Assembly: GCF_014696135.1 (NCBI RefSeq)
Contig: NZ_JACJPP010000004.1
Coordinates: 62,001 to 126,000, forward strand
DNA: 64,000 nucleotides
Direction of reading: 5' to 3'
From: Nodosilinea sp. FACHB-141
Lineage (GTDB): Bacteria; Cyanobacteriota; Cyanobacteriia; Phormidesmidales; Phormidesmidaceae
Part shown: positions 18,607 through 27,708 of the stretch, piece after piece
Layout of the letters: each line of letters begins with the position of its first letter
Position numbering within the stretch: the stretch's first letter is position 1
Notes under the pieces: model-generated
The model's database searches: none
What the model saw: only the letters and a program-made list of their open reading frames with translations
Told to the model about the DNA's origin: nothing
Translations under genes and position numbers: made by a program

Positions 18607-19203
18607 ATGGGGTATCAGTACATTCTGTTTTACAAGCCCTACAACGTACTCAGTCAGTTCAGCTCGGGGAGCACCCCGCCCGCCTCTGACTCGGCCCCCC
18701 GCCTCACGCTGAAAGACTTCATTCCCATTGCCGACGTTTACCCCGTCGGCCGGCTCGATCGCGATAGCGAAGGCCTGATGCTGCTGACTGACCACGGCCG
18801 AGTCCAGCATCGGCTGAGCGAGCCCCGCTTTGGCCACCCCCGCACCTATTGGGTACAGATCGAGCAGGTGCCTGCTCCAAACGCCCTCGCCCAGCTACGG
18901 CAGGGGGTCACCATTAAGGGCTACCGCACCCAGCCCTGCCAGGTCGAATTGCTCACGACCGAACCCCTCCTGCCGGAACGAGATCCGCCCATTCGCTTTC
19001 GTCAAAGCATCCCCACCGCCTGGCTAGCCATGACCCTACAGGAGGGCAAAAACCGTCAGGTGCGCCGCATGACCGCCGCTGTGGGTCACCCCACCCTGCG
19101 GCTGGTGCGCCAGGCGATCGCCCATCTCCACCTGGGCAATCTACAGCCTGGCCAGTGGCGGCATGCTACCCCTGCTGAGCAGCGAGGGCTGCTGCAAATC
19201 TAG
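18607..19203 (+). CDS. rluE: 23S rRNA pseudouridine synthase, RluE-like
   Basis: A 198-residue enzyme of the RsuA/RluB/RluE family without the N-terminal S4 domain, the layout of RluE, which modifies a uridine in domain V of 23S rRNA. The catalytic aspartate is in the motif GRLDRDSEGLMLLT (about residues 42-55). KTYWVQ-like RTYWVQIEQ and the conserved EGKNRQVRRMTAAVGHPTLRLVR follow. Start MGYQYILFYKPYNVLSQFS is typical. The precise target uridine is inferred from homology. Confidence 0.85.
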   Translation: MGYQYILFYKPYNVLSQFSSGSTPPASDSAPRLTLKDFIPIADVYPVGRLDRDSEGLMLLTDHGRVQHRLSEPRFGHPRTYWVQIEQVPAPNALAQLRQGVTIKGYRTQPCQVELLTTEPLLPERDPPIRFRQSIPTAWLAMTLQEGKNRQVRRMTAAVGHPTLRLVRQAIAHLHLGNLQPGQWRHATPAEQRGLLQI

Positions 19204-19242
19204 ACTCTGGCGATCGCCAACCTTACGCAACTTGGCTGAGAC

Positions 19243-19383
19243 CGGGTCAAGAAACGATGGGTCAACCAGGTCAGGACAAGGGCATTAAGTTACCATGAGC
19301 TTGCAATAGGGGCGACCTGGAGGTGACCCGTGCGATACTTAACGTGCAACGGTGAGGCCGTTTTACTTCGAAGGTGCATTAAG
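19243..19383 (+). ncRNA. Candidate structured leader or small RNA upstream of PP2C gene
   Basis: Several nested complementary segments lie in this intergenic stretch. GGGTCA-CCAGG (19259-19270) pairs with CCTGG-TGACCC (19316-19329). CGGGTCA (19243-19249) can pair with the same TGACCCG (19324-19330). CTTAA..TGC (19338-19347) can pair with either of two copies of GCATTAAG (19282-19289 and 19376-19383). Inside the second option sit hairpin AACGG/CCGTT (19348-19362) and palindrome CTTCGAAG (19366-19373). Competing pairings are what a switch would need, but I recognise no known riboswitch class, so this is a hypothesis. Confidence 0.35.
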
Positions 19384-19494
19384 CGGTTGCTGAGAGTCTG
19401 CTGATTCACCCAGAGCCGCGCACAACTTAAACGCCTGGCGATAGGGCATGCCCTACTTGCTGGCTGGCTAGCCTAACTTTGGATCATTGCTAGG

Positions 19495-21342
19495 ATGCTA
19501 ACCTGCCCCTTTTGTGAGTTTGACAATATCAATTCACAGCGGTCCTGCAAACGGTGTGGCCAGCCACTCCAGCTTTGGCGAGTGATCGATATTCCTCGGG
19601 CAGGGGCAGGGGCGATCGCCCCTGGCGATCTTGACCCAGATGGTTACCTCGATAGCGATCGCCGCTATCGGCTCATGTCGCCGTCAGACAGCAAAACATC
19701 GTTTGGTGCTACCCCCCTAGTTGTTATCGATTGCCAGCCCGAGGCCGACGCGCCCCTGCAAGCCCTTCAAGCAGACTGGCTCGAAACACCAACTCTCAAT
19801 CCCGTAGACCATCCTCTAGCTGTTACAGTTCCCCCCGAGGCCTACCCATACCTCGCCCTCCAAGCCGACTATTTTCCGGCCGTTCCTGAGTTGCACCACG
19901 CTTGGCAAACGCCTCAGCGGGCTCTTTTACTGATTGAAGACCGCAGCGTTTGGCTATCGCTAACAGCCGGCTGGGCGGCCATAAACGACCCCCTTCAGCA
20001 CCTCCAGTGGTTGTTTGAGACTACGCTGCTGTGGGAGGCATTAGCACCATGGCAGGGGCAGGCTACCCTCCTAACTCCCCAGCGGCTCGCCCTCAACGAA
20101 AATAATCTGCTCTGCCTGACTCAAGTCGACCAGGTGCCCAACTTGCCTCTCTTGCGCTTAGAAGCACTAGGTCAGATGTGGCTGACCATGCTTAATGGCG
20201 GACAATGCTGTTTGCCTTCTAAGGTAAAAACTTTAATCAGCAATCTGGCTGAGGGGCAGCTAGGTGACCTCGAGCAGGTACAAACCACCTTGGCCGAAGC
20301 TGCCCAAGCCTATTCGCCGCCGGTTGAGGTCTACTCGACCCCCAAACCAGAGCTTGAGGAAGCGATTACAGATTCAGGCCTGGACTCTGACATCGAGCTA
20401 CCAGCCGCCGGTTGCGATCTCGATGCCGATGCGGTTTTTGACACCCAAGAACTGTCTGATGACGACGATGGCGGTGGGCCCATAGAAACGCCAACCATGG
20501 TCTTACCCATGAAGCTGGCTCACCTCGATGATGCCGGCCAGAGCCACGTCGGCCAGCAGCGCCACCACAACGAAGACTGGTTCTTTACCCAAACACAGTT
20601 ACAAAAGGTCAGCGGTCCCCAGGGCACCGTTCTGCGGTCTAAAGGGCTCTACATTCTCTGTGATGGCATGGGTGGGCACGCCTCAGGCGAAGTGGCGAGT
20701 CAGCTAGCCGTGCGCACGCTGCGCGATTACTTGACTCAGCACTGGAGCAGCGATCGCCTGCCAGACCAAAGCACCCTGGCGCAGGCCGTAATCACCGCCA
20801 ACCAAACTATCTTCGACATCAACCAAGCCAACGCCACATCTGGGGTAGGGCGCATGGGCACCACCCTCGTCATGGTGCTGCTGCACAACCTCGACATTGC
20901 CGTCGTTCATGTGGGCGATAGCCGCCTATACAGCTACAACAAGCGCCTAGGACTGCGACAGCTCACCCTCGATCATGAGGTCGGCCAACGCGAAATTAAT
21001 CGAGGCGTAGAGCGAGCTCTAGCCTATGCCCGCCCTGATGCCTACCAACTGACCCAGGCCCTGGGTCCTAGGGGCCAAGAAGACCTTGTCCCCGGCATTG
21101 CCTACCACGAACTTACAGAAGACACGCTGCTGATTCTGTGCTCCGACGGTCTCAGCGACAATGACTTACTGGAGCGCCACGCTGATACCCATATTGCTAA
21201 CCTGCTAAGCTCAAGGACTAACTTAGACAATGGCGCTATCCAGCTTATCGATTTAGCCAACGAAAAAAATGGCCATGACAACATCACGACCATTCTTGTA
21301 CGTATTAAGTTACAGCCCGATATGCTGTCGATGACGAGTTAA
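19495..21342 (+). CDS. Zinc-ribbon PP2C-type Ser/Thr phosphatase
   Basis: A 615-residue protein. The N-terminus has a zinc ribbon with two CxxC knuckles (CPFC and CKRC, residues about 4-20). A middle region of about 300 residues has an unrecognised fold, partly resembling a degenerate kinase-like regulatory domain, followed by an acidic linker (SDDDDGG). The PP2C domain fills about 345-610: the metal-binding motifs HHNEDWFF and CDGMGGHASGE, then MGTTLVMVLL, VHVGDSRLYSY, CSDGLSDND and NGHDNITTILVRI, so all core acidic residues appear present. It should dephosphorylate Ser/Thr proteins with Mn/Mg, opposing Hanks kinases. A palindromic TAGGGCATGCCCTA lies at 19442-19455 upstream. Confidence 0.85.
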   Translation: MLTCPFCEFDNINSQRSCKRCGQPLQLWRVIDIPRAGAGAIAPGDLDPDGYLDSDRRYRLMSPSDSKTSFGATPLVVIDCQPEADAPLQALQADWLETPTLNPVDHPLAVTVPPEAYPYLALQADYFPAVPELHHAWQTPQRALLLIEDRSVWLSLTAGWAAINDPLQHLQWLFETTLLWEALAPWQGQATLLTPQRLALNENNLLCLTQVDQVPNLPLLRLEALGQMWLTMLNGGQCCLPSKVKTLISNLAEGQLGDLEQVQTTLAEAAQAYSPPVEVYSTPKPELEEAITDSGLDSDIELPAAGCDLDADAVFDTQELSDDDDGGGPIETPTMVLPMKLAHLDDAGQSHVGQQRHHNEDWFFTQTQLQKVSGPQGTVLRSKGLYILCDGMGGHASGEVASQLAVRTLRDYLTQHWSSDRLPDQSTLAQAVITANQTIFDINQANATSGVGRMGTTLVMVLLHNLDIAVVHVGDSRLYSYNKRLGLRQLTLDHEVGQREINRGVERALAYARPDAYQLTQALGPRGQEDLVPGIAYHELTEDTLLILCSDGLSDNDLLERHADTHIANLLSSRTNLDNGAIQLIDLANEKNGHDNITTILVRIKLQPDMLSMTS

Positions 21343-21369
21343 CCAACCCTTCATCGACCGGCTATCCCA

Positions 21370-21606
21370 TTAATCCTCTTCCCAAGATTGCACCGACAGC
21401 AAATCCTCAATCGGGTCTTGGGTAGAAAAGTCGAATTCTTCCAGTTCTTGCTTCCAGTGGGTCCAGTCATCCCCAAACAAGAAAGCAATTTTCCAAATCG
21501 GATCGCTGGGGCGAACAACTTTGGACTTCTTAACTAAAGACTCAACTTGGCGCTGAAATTTCACCATGGGGTGAGCGACAACTAAGTCGGCAATTGCTTC
21601 AGTCAT
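21370..21606 (-). CDS. Small conserved-looking acidic protein
   Basis: A 78-residue protein with no signal or membrane segment. The first half is basic and helical (VKFQRQVESLVKKSKVVRPSD), the second acidic and aromatic (FLFGDDWTHWKQELEEF, ending SWEED). Family not recognised. It converges on the PP2C gene 27 bases away. Confidence 0.6.
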   Translation of the reverse strand: MTEAIADLVVAHPMVKFQRQVESLVKKSKVVRPSDPIWKIAFLFGDDWTHWKQELEEFDFSTQDPIEDLLSVQSWEED

Positions 21607-21949
21607 ATTTTCGATTTAAAAAGCTCTTCAGAACGTTGAACCGGGGAAATCTGCACACCCTTGAAACTTGCGCAGGCATTAACCCGAGATTCAGGAACAC
21701 AGCATAACACAAGACTGCAAGAACGCAATTCCGTTTAAGCTTAATCTCTCTTGGGGAGTCACAGAACCTTGCCCATGCCCCAGAGTTGGTGTCCTTACCA
21801 CCTCATCATAAACCCCAAGCAGATGGATGGCGACGCCAGCTGGTCTCCCGTTGGGGTGAGATAACCGTACCTCAGTGGTTGTAGCTTTGGGTTTACCCGA
21901 TAGTCGCTAAACTAGAGGCTACATTCTTTTTTGCCTTCAGCGTTGACCA
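21607..21949. other. Intergenic region upstream of thrS
   Basis: A 343-base stretch between divergent genes. A possible leader hairpin is formed by CCCCAA (21813-21818) and TTGGGG (21851-21856) about 95 bases before thrS. The sequence ACATTCTTTTTTGCC precedes the thrS start. I see no gene and no known tRNA-sensing element. Confidence 0.4.
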
Positions 21950-23773
21950 ATGGCTCAAACTGATTTGTCTGCACCCGAGTCTACTGTACCCATGCTTCTG
22001 CCCCGCACCAGCGAGTCAGAGGCGCTTCAGCGCATCCGCCACACCTTTTCCCACGTTATGGCCATGGCGGTACAGACGTTGTTTCCTAAGACGCAGGTGA
22101 CCATCGGCCCCTCGATCGACTACGGCTTCTACTATGACTTTGATAGCCCTGAGCCCTTCACTGACCAAGACCTGAAAGCAATCAAGAAAGAGATGATCAA
22201 GATCATCAACAAAGGGCTGCCAGTAACTCAGGAAACCGTCACCCGCGAAGAAGCCCAGCGCCGCATTGAGGCCTTGGGCGAACCCTACAAACTCGAAATT
22301 CTACAAGATCTAAAAGATCCGATTACGCTTTACCATCTGGGTGACCAGTGGTGGGATCTCTGCGCGGGGCCCCACGTGGCTAGCACTACCGACTTGAACC
22401 CCAAGGCTTTTGAGTTAGAAAGTGTGGCGGGAGCCTACTGGCGCGGCGATGAAAACCGAGCCCAGCTTCAGCGCATCTATGGCACCGCTTGGGAAACTCC
22501 TGAGCAGCTTCAGGAGTACAAGCGCCGCCGGGAAGAGGCTAAGCGCCGCGACCACCGCAAACTGGGCAAAGAGCTAGGGCTGTTTATTTTTGCTGACGAC
22601 GTTGGGCCAGGTCTGCCCCTGTGGACACCTAAGGGCACAGTGCTGCGCTCTACGCTGGAAACCTTCCTGAAAGAGGAGCAAACTAAGCGGGGATATCTAG
22701 GCGTAGTTACCCCCCATATCGCCCGGGTAGACCTATTCAAAACCTCGGGGCACTGGCAGAACTACCGGGAAGACATGTTTCCGCTGATGGCGGACGATGA
22801 TGCGGCTCGCCTAGCTGAGGAGGGCTTTGTGATGAAGCCCATGAACTGTCCCTTCCATATTCAGATCTATAAGAGTGAATTGCGATCGTATCGAGAGCTG
22901 CCCCTGCGTCTAGCGGAGTTTGGCACAGTGTATCGCTATGAGCAATCGGGAGAACTGGGCGGGCTCACCCGAGTGCGGGGCTTTACGGTAGACGACTCCC
23001 ACCTGTTTGTGCGCCCTGAGCAGCTCGACGACGAGTTCCTCAAGGTGGTAGATCTGATTCTCTCGGTGTTTCGCAGCCTGAAGCTGAAAAACTTCAAGGC
23101 ACGACTCAGCTTCCGTGACCCTGAGTCGACCAAATACATCGGGGGTGACGAGGTGTGGGGAACCTCTCAAAATGCCATTCGCCGGGCTGTTCAGACGCTT
23201 GGGATGGACTATTTCGAGGCGCCGGGAGAGGCAGCTTTTTACGGCCCTAAGCTCGACTTCATCTTTCGAGATGCCCTAGAGCGGGAGTGGCAGTTGGGCA
23301 CGGTGCAGGTTGACTACAATCTACCCGAGCGCTTTGACCTGGAATACGTAGCCGAAGACGGCTCGCGCCAGCGCCCAGTGATGATTCACCGCGCTCCCTT
23401 TGGTTCGCTAGAGCGGCTGATTGGCATTTTGATTGAGGAATATGCGGGCGACTTTCCGCTGTGGCTGGCTCCGGTGCAGATGCGCCTGCTGCCTGTCACG
23501 GAGGAACAGCTGGGTTTTGCTCAATCCGTTGCTGATCAGCTCTTAGCTAGGGGTGTTCGGGTGGAGGTTGATGCCAGCGGCGATCGCCTCGGCAAGATGG
23601 TGCGCAATGCCGAAAAGGCCAAGATCCCGATCATGGCCGTAGTCGGTGCGAAGGAGTTGGAGGCCAATGCCCTCAACATTCGCACCCGCGCCCAGGGAGA
23701 GCTAGGTGCTCTGCCCATGGCTGAGGTGGTGGAGCGGGTGGCGGGGGCGATCGCCGCCCGCGAAGACTTCTAG
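21950..23773 (+). CDS. thrS: Threonyl-tRNA synthetase (no TGS domain)
   Basis: A 607-residue class II synthetase that charges tRNA-Thr. It begins directly with the second additional (editing) domain (HTFSHVMAMAVQTLFP and DLCAGPHVAST, residues about 30-160) and lacks the usual N-terminal TGS domain of about 60 residues, a form I associate with cyanobacteria. The catalytic core shows the zinc ligands in MKPMNCPFHI, VDDSHLF and VMIHRAPFGSLERL, class II motif 2 TVYRYEQSGEL, and a C-terminal anticodon-binding domain (PVQMRLLPV...DRLGKMVRNAEKAKIP). The editing domain appears intact. Stop is 3 bases from the convergent SLH gene. Confidence 0.95.
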   Translation: MAQTDLSAPESTVPMLLPRTSESEALQRIRHTFSHVMAMAVQTLFPKTQVTIGPSIDYGFYYDFDSPEPFTDQDLKAIKKEMIKIINKGLPVTQETVTREEAQRRIEALGEPYKLEILQDLKDPITLYHLGDQWWDLCAGPHVASTTDLNPKAFELESVAGAYWRGDENRAQLQRIYGTAWETPEQLQEYKRRREEAKRRDHRKLGKELGLFIFADDVGPGLPLWTPKGTVLRSTLETFLKEEQTKRGYLGVVTPHIARVDLFKTSGHWQNYREDMFPLMADDDAARLAEEGFVMKPMNCPFHIQIYKSELRSYRELPLRLAEFGTVYRYEQSGELGGLTRVRGFTVDDSHLFVRPEQLDDEFLKVVDLILSVFRSLKLKNFKARLSFRDPESTKYIGGDEVWGTSQNAIRRAVQTLGMDYFEAPGEAAFYGPKLDFIFRDALEREWQLGTVQVDYNLPERFDLEYVAEDGSRQRPVMIHRAPFGSLERLIGILIEEYAGDFPLWLAPVQMRLLPVTEEQLGFAQSVADQLLARGVRVEVDASGDRLGKMVRNAEKAKIPIMAVVGAKELEANALNIRTRAQGELGALPMAEVVERVAGAIAAREDF

Positions 23774-23775
23774 CC

Positions 23776-24207
23776 CTAGGTTGCTTCAGGCAAGTCAGCC
23801 TCAAGCTCGCGCAGGTCGCTGAGCGATTGCTCCATGGCGTCGATCAGCGATCGCACCTCTTGATCGCGGGTCTGCTGCTGTTGCTGCGCTAGATTAGTCA
23901 GTACGCTCAGGCAGGAGTCCATACCGGCAGCGAACTCGTAGCGGGTGACGGTGTCTTCGCCCCGAAAGGTGCCGTCGGGGTAGCCGCTGACGCAGCCATA
24001 AGTCCCGGCCAGATTCAGCAGAGCCTCGTAGGCCCAGTGGTCGGGCGACACGTCGGTAAAGGGTAAGACCAGCTGTTCAGTACCTTGAGCAACGGGTTCG
24101 ACAACAGCATCTACGGGTTCCGCCTGGGCAGGGGCGATCGCCGCCAAAATCCCAAGACCAAGCCCTAGAGCCAGTACACCATTTTGAATGACTGAGTTTG
24201 CGTTCAT
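23776..24207 (-). CDS. Stand-alone SLH-domain periplasmic protein
   Basis: A 143-residue exported protein. The ATG at 24207 gives a good signal peptide (MNANSVIQNGVLALGLGLGI, ending APAQA). The mature part holds one SLH domain (FTDVSPDHWAYEALLNL, YGCVSGYPDGTFRG, VTRYEFAAGMDSCL) and a short coiled coil rich in Gln/Leu. This is the N-terminal layout of cyanobacterial SLH porins (SomA type), which use the SLH domain to bind peptidoglycan-linked polymer, but the roughly 400-residue OprB barrel is missing. The gene stops just before thrS. It may be a free cell-wall/outer-membrane tether or a truncated porin. A start at 24345 is in frame but lacks sense as a signal peptide. Confidence 0.8.
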   Translation of the reverse strand: MNANSVIQNGVLALGLGLGILAAIAPAQAEPVDAVVEPVAQGTEQLVLPFTDVSPDHWAYEALLNLAGTYGCVSGYPDGTFRGEDTVTRYEFAAGMDSCLSVLTNLAQQQQQTRDQEVRSLIDAMEQSLSDLRELEADLPEAT

Positions 24208-24335
24208 AACAAAAATCTTGGATTTCCCATATTCAGGACCTATTCGCCCCCCGGCCTTACTTTCAGTCTGACAGAGGCTTCCCAAAAAGTGATAGTATCC
24301 TTGGCCTAAATGTTCCACGCCCGCCGGAGGCTTTT

Positions 24336-25262
24336 GTGGTGTCAACGCCCATCTCTGTTACTGTGCCCGCCACCACTGCCAACATTGGCCCTGGCTTCGA
24401 CTGTTTGGGAGCCGCGCTGACGCTCTATAACCGCTTTCGCTTTACGGCCCTCGATCAGGCGGCGGGAACAGTAGCGATCGCAGTGAGCGGACTAGAGGCC
24501 GACCGGGTGGCGACGGACGAGTCTAACTTGGTTTACAAAGCCTTTGCCCACTTTTATAAGCAGCAGGGGTTGGCAGTGCCCGCGGTGGAGATTGAGATTG
24601 ATCTGGCCGTTCCCCTAGCGCGTGGGTTGGGTAGCTCGTCTACCGCCATTGTGGGCGGGCTGCTGGGGGCGAATGCGCTGTGCGAACGGCCCCTTAATCG
24701 TTCGGCGGTAGTGGAGATGGCGATCGCCCTAGAGGGCCACCCCGACAATGTCGTACCTGCCCTAGTAGGGGGCTGCCAGCTAGCTGTCGGCAATGCTGAC
24801 GGTACCGCTACCCTATGCCCCATTCCTTGGCACTCTGATATTGTGCCGGTGGTGATTGTGCCCGACTTTGAGCTTTCCACCGCTGCCGCCCGTAAGGTCT
24901 TGCCAGCCAGCTATAGCCGGGCCGACGCTATTTTCAATACTGCTCACCTCGGATTACTGCTGCGAGGGTTAGAGAGCGGTCGGGGCGACTGGCTGCGGGT
25001 GGCCTTGGGCGATCGCATCCACCAGCCCTATCGACAGTCTCTAATTCCCGGCTATGAGGCTGTCTCAACCGCCGCTGCCGAGGCCGGAGCCTACGGCCTT
25101 GTCATTAGTGGTGCTGGCCCCACGCTGCTAGCCCTCACACCTGTCGACCAAAGCGCTGCGGTGGGCGACGCTATGACTGCAGCATGGGCCAATGCTGGGC
25201 AGTCAACCACAACCCATGTGCTTAGCCTAGAAATTACTGGAGCCCAGGTAAGCCCTATCTAG
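24336..25262 (+). CDS. thrB: Homoserine kinase
   Basis: A 308-residue GHMP-family kinase that phosphorylates homoserine for threonine synthesis. The motifs are VPATTANIGPGFDCLG near residue 7-22, the phosphate-binding loop PLARGLGSSSTAIVGG (about residue 90) and the C-terminal GHMP motif LVISGAGPTLLAL. The start is GTG at 24336 or the adjacent GTG at 24339, with CGGAGG upstream. It diverges from the SLH gene; the two share about 128 bases of promoter region. No thrC or homoserine dehydrogenase is adjacent. Confidence 0.94.
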   Translation: MVSTPISVTVPATTANIGPGFDCLGAALTLYNRFRFTALDQAAGTVAIAVSGLEADRVATDESNLVYKAFAHFYKQQGLAVPAVEIEIDLAVPLARGLGSSSTAIVGGLLGANALCERPLNRSAVVEMAIALEGHPDNVVPALVGGCQLAVGNADGTATLCPIPWHSDIVPVVIVPDFELSTAAARKVLPASYSRADAIFNTAHLGLLLRGLESGRGDWLRVALGDRIHQPYRQSLIPGYEAVSTAAAEAGAYGLVISGAGPTLLALTPVDQSAAVGDAMTAAWANAGQSTTTHVLSLEITGAQVSPI

Positions 25263-25840
25263 CTACATTGGACTGCCAGCTCCCCAACACATTGCAAAGT
25301 GCTGAGTCGCGTCCCGACCGACGGCTCAATAAATCAAGACTTCTTGATGCCACAAGAATCCCGGCCATCAGGAAACACCAATCCATCTGCGATTTAGATA
25401 AGCGCGGGCAAATGTAACGTTTTAGGTATTGACGTATCTAAATGTGAGTGCTCGCTCTAATTAATTCAAGTGCGAAAAGCGCCTGAGATGCTTGCGTAGC
25501 CTTCATAGCTGGCCCTCAGACATCAATATTTTGCGATTTTGGGCGGAAATTACTTATCAAATGTTTATTAAGTTTCCTATACTAGGGACGGGCGCAAAGA
25601 TAGGTATATCTCTCTATCGATCTTGCAGTCCGGTTTGTTACTTCGTCGTGCCTTTTAGGCTACGGCTCGCTCGCTGAAGTCCTCCGACCTCCTGCCTAGG
25701 GTAGGCCGCCGCGAACAGCATTTGTAGCTCGTCTTATCTAGATGACTACGCCCAAGGGGGTGTGTCCGCCTCGAATCAGACACTAAAACCGGAATCTGAA
25801 TGCGCTGGCTGTTTCTGTAGTACTACTCACGCGAATTGTC
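25263..25840. other. 578-base intergenic region with mobile-element relics
   Basis: Lies between thrB and ndhD and is more AT-rich than its surroundings. It contains the nested inverted repeats at 25333-25357 described separately. A stretch near 25640-25720 (GGCTACGGCTCGCTCGCTGAAG) resembles debris common near cyanobacterial insertion sequences. One 61-codon frame at 25492-25677 does not look like protein. The ndhD promoter should be in the last part. Confidence 0.45.
25333..25357. mobile_element. Possible IS200/IS605 end relic
   Basis: Two overlapping hairpins: ATCAAGA-CT-TCTTGAT (25333-25348) and TCTTG-ATGCCA-CAAGA (25342-25357), followed by ATCCCGGCC. Subterminal hairpins followed by AATCCC are how I remember the right ends of cyanobacterial IS200/IS605 (TnpB) elements. 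No transposase gene remains. The call is from memory of pattern and is tentative. Confidence 0.35.
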
Positions 25841-27451
25841 ATGCTAACCGAGCAATTTCCGTGGCTAACGACCCTAGTTTTATTGCCTTTACTGGCGATT
25901 TTGCCGATACCGGTCCTGCCCAATCGCAATGGGCAAACTCTCCGCTGGTACGCCCTGGGCATTGGCTTCATCGAGTTTTCGCTAATTCTCTACACGTTTA
26001 TTAACTTCTACAATCTCAACCAGCCCGGTCTACAGCTGGTAGAAAGCTATGACTGGGTACCTCAGGTGGGCATCACCTGGTCACTTGGAGCCGATGGCCT
26101 AGCAATGCCGCTGGTGGTGCTGAGTGGTCTGGTGACGACCCTGGCTATTTTGGCTTCGTGGAATATTACCCACCGTCCTCGCCTCTACTTCAGCCTGCTG
26201 CTGGTGATGTATAGCGCCCAGGTTGGGGTCTTTTTGGCCCAGGACTTGGTGATGTTCTTCTTAATGTGGGAATTAGAGCTGGTGCCGGTTTACCTGCTAA
26301 TTTCCATCTGGGGCGGTAAAAAGCGCCTCTACGCCGCCACTAAATTTATTCTCTACACTGCCATCGGTTCTGTCTTCATTCTGGTAGCAGCCCTAGCCAT
26401 GGCGTTCTACGGCGATACCGTTACCTTTAACCTGACGGAACTGGCCCAGAAAGACTACAGCCTCACATTCCAACTCCTAGTCTACGCAGCTTTCTTAGTA
26501 GCCTTTGCAGTTAAGTTACCGATTTTTCCGCTGCACACCTGGCTACCCGACGCCCACAGCGAAGCCCCCGCCGCCGTGTCAATGATCTTGGCCGGGGTCC
26601 TGCTCAAGATGGCGGGCTATGGCCTGATTCGCATGAACATTGAGATGCTGCCCGATGCCCATCTCTATTTCGCGCCTTTCCTGGCGATTCTCGGCGTGGT
26701 CAACGTCATCTATGCGTCGATGACCGCCTTTGGCCAAGACAACCTCAAGCGCCGCATGGCCTACTCATCAGTGGCCCACATGGGCTTTGTGCTGATTGGC
26801 TGCTCGGCCTTCACCACCCTGGGTATGAGCGGCGCTATGCTGCAAATGATTTCCCACGGGCTGATCGCGGCGGTGATGTTCTTTTTGTCTGGGGTGACCT
26901 ACGAGCGCACCCACACCCTCGATATGGATGAGATGGGTGGCATCGCTCGCAAGATGCCCACCAGCTTCGCCTTCTTTACCGCTGCTTCTATGGCATCGCT
27001 GGCCCTGCCCGGCATGAGCGGGTTTGTCAGCGAGATCGCGGTGTTCCTCGGTATGGCCACTAGCGATGTCTACAGCACGACCTTCAAGACCGTAATTATT
27101 ATTGGTGCTGCTGTTGGGGTGGTGCTGTCGCCCATTTATCTACTCTCTATGCTGCGCCGCATTTTCTACGGTGACGCGGGTAAGGTAGTGGCTAAGGTAC
27201 CCAACATCATTGATATTCGCCCCCGGGAGGCCTTTGTAGCGGCCTGTCTGCTGGTACCGATCATTGGGATTGGCCTCTATCCAAAGCTGGCCACTCAGGT
27301 TTACGACGCCAAAACTGTTGAGGTGGCTAGTCGCGTACAGCATACCCTGCTAGCATCTGCTCCAACTTCGCCGCTCTACGCCCATGTGCTGGTGGCTCCT
27401 CAGGTGACAGTGGCTGAATTGCCCACTGTTCTGTCCTCTCAAATCGACTAG
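25841..27451 (+). CDS. ndhD: NAD(P)H-quinone oxidoreductase subunit 4 (NdhD)
   Basis: A 536-residue, about 14-helix antiporter-like subunit of the NDH-1 complex in thylakoid membranes, which moves protons during respiratory and cyclic electron flow. Seen are the family blocks [19 protein letters not shown] (with the conserved Glu and Lys-containing [12 protein letters not shown]), [18 protein letters not shown], and the second half [28 protein letters not shown]. Length and sequence fit NdhD1/NdhD2 of the respiratory NDH-1L form more than CO2-uptake forms, because no ndhF or cup gene is adjacent. A strong terminator follows. Confidence 0.93.
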   Translation: MLTEQFPWLTTLVLLPLLAILPIPVLPNRNGQTLRWYALGIGFIEFSLILYTFINFYNLNQPGLQLVESYDWVPQVGITWSLGADGLAMPLVVLSGLVTTLAILASWNITHRPRLYFSLLLVMYSAQVGVFLAQDLVMFFLMWELELVPVYLLISIWGGKKRLYAATKFILYTAIGSVFILVAALAMAFYGDTVTFNLTELAQKDYSLTFQLLVYAAFLVAFAVKLPIFPLHTWLPDAHSEAPAAVSMILAGVLLKMAGYGLIRMNIEMLPDAHLYFAPFLAILGVVNVIYASMTAFGQDNLKRRMAYSSVAHMGFVLIGCSAFTTLGMSGAMLQMISHGLIAAVMFFLSGVTYERTHTLDMDEMGGIARKMPTSFAFFTAASMASLALPGMSGFVSEIAVFLGMATSDVYSTTFKTVIIIGAAVGVVLSPIYLLSMLRRIFYGDAGKVVAKVPNIIDIRPREAFVAACLLVPIIGIGLYPKLATQVYDAKTVEVASRVQHTLLASAPTSPLYAHVLVAPQVTVAELPTVLSSQID

Positions 27452-27480
27452 CCCCAGACGGGTTATTGAGTCAATTAGTC

Positions 27481-27520
27481 GCTGCACTCTGGTCTTATGA
27501 CTGGGGTGCAGCATTTTTTT
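27481..27520 (+). terminator. Rho-independent terminator after ndhD
   Basis: Arms GCTGCAC (27481-27487) and GTGCAGC (27506-27512), with further internal pairing GGTC/GAC, followed by A and seven T residues. It lies 30 bases after the ndhD stop. Confidence 0.9.
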
Positions 27521-27708
27521 GTGGCAATGCGGTTGTAAAGGTAGACCCATAGACAATTTAGGCTCTGTCTCTGGGCACTCTGAGACACAAGGGCAAACCA
27601 TCACAATAACGATAGGGCGATCGGGCCGGTCTGTGACCAGAGCACCTCTCCTAGCCAACGTCAGTGACCCAACAAACCAACTTTGGTGCAGTTCTTCCTA
27701 AATAAGTT

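Noticed and set aside
25492..25677. 61-codon frame upstream of ndhD
   Set aside because: No ribosome binding site, not protein-like, and lies in probable mobile-element debris.
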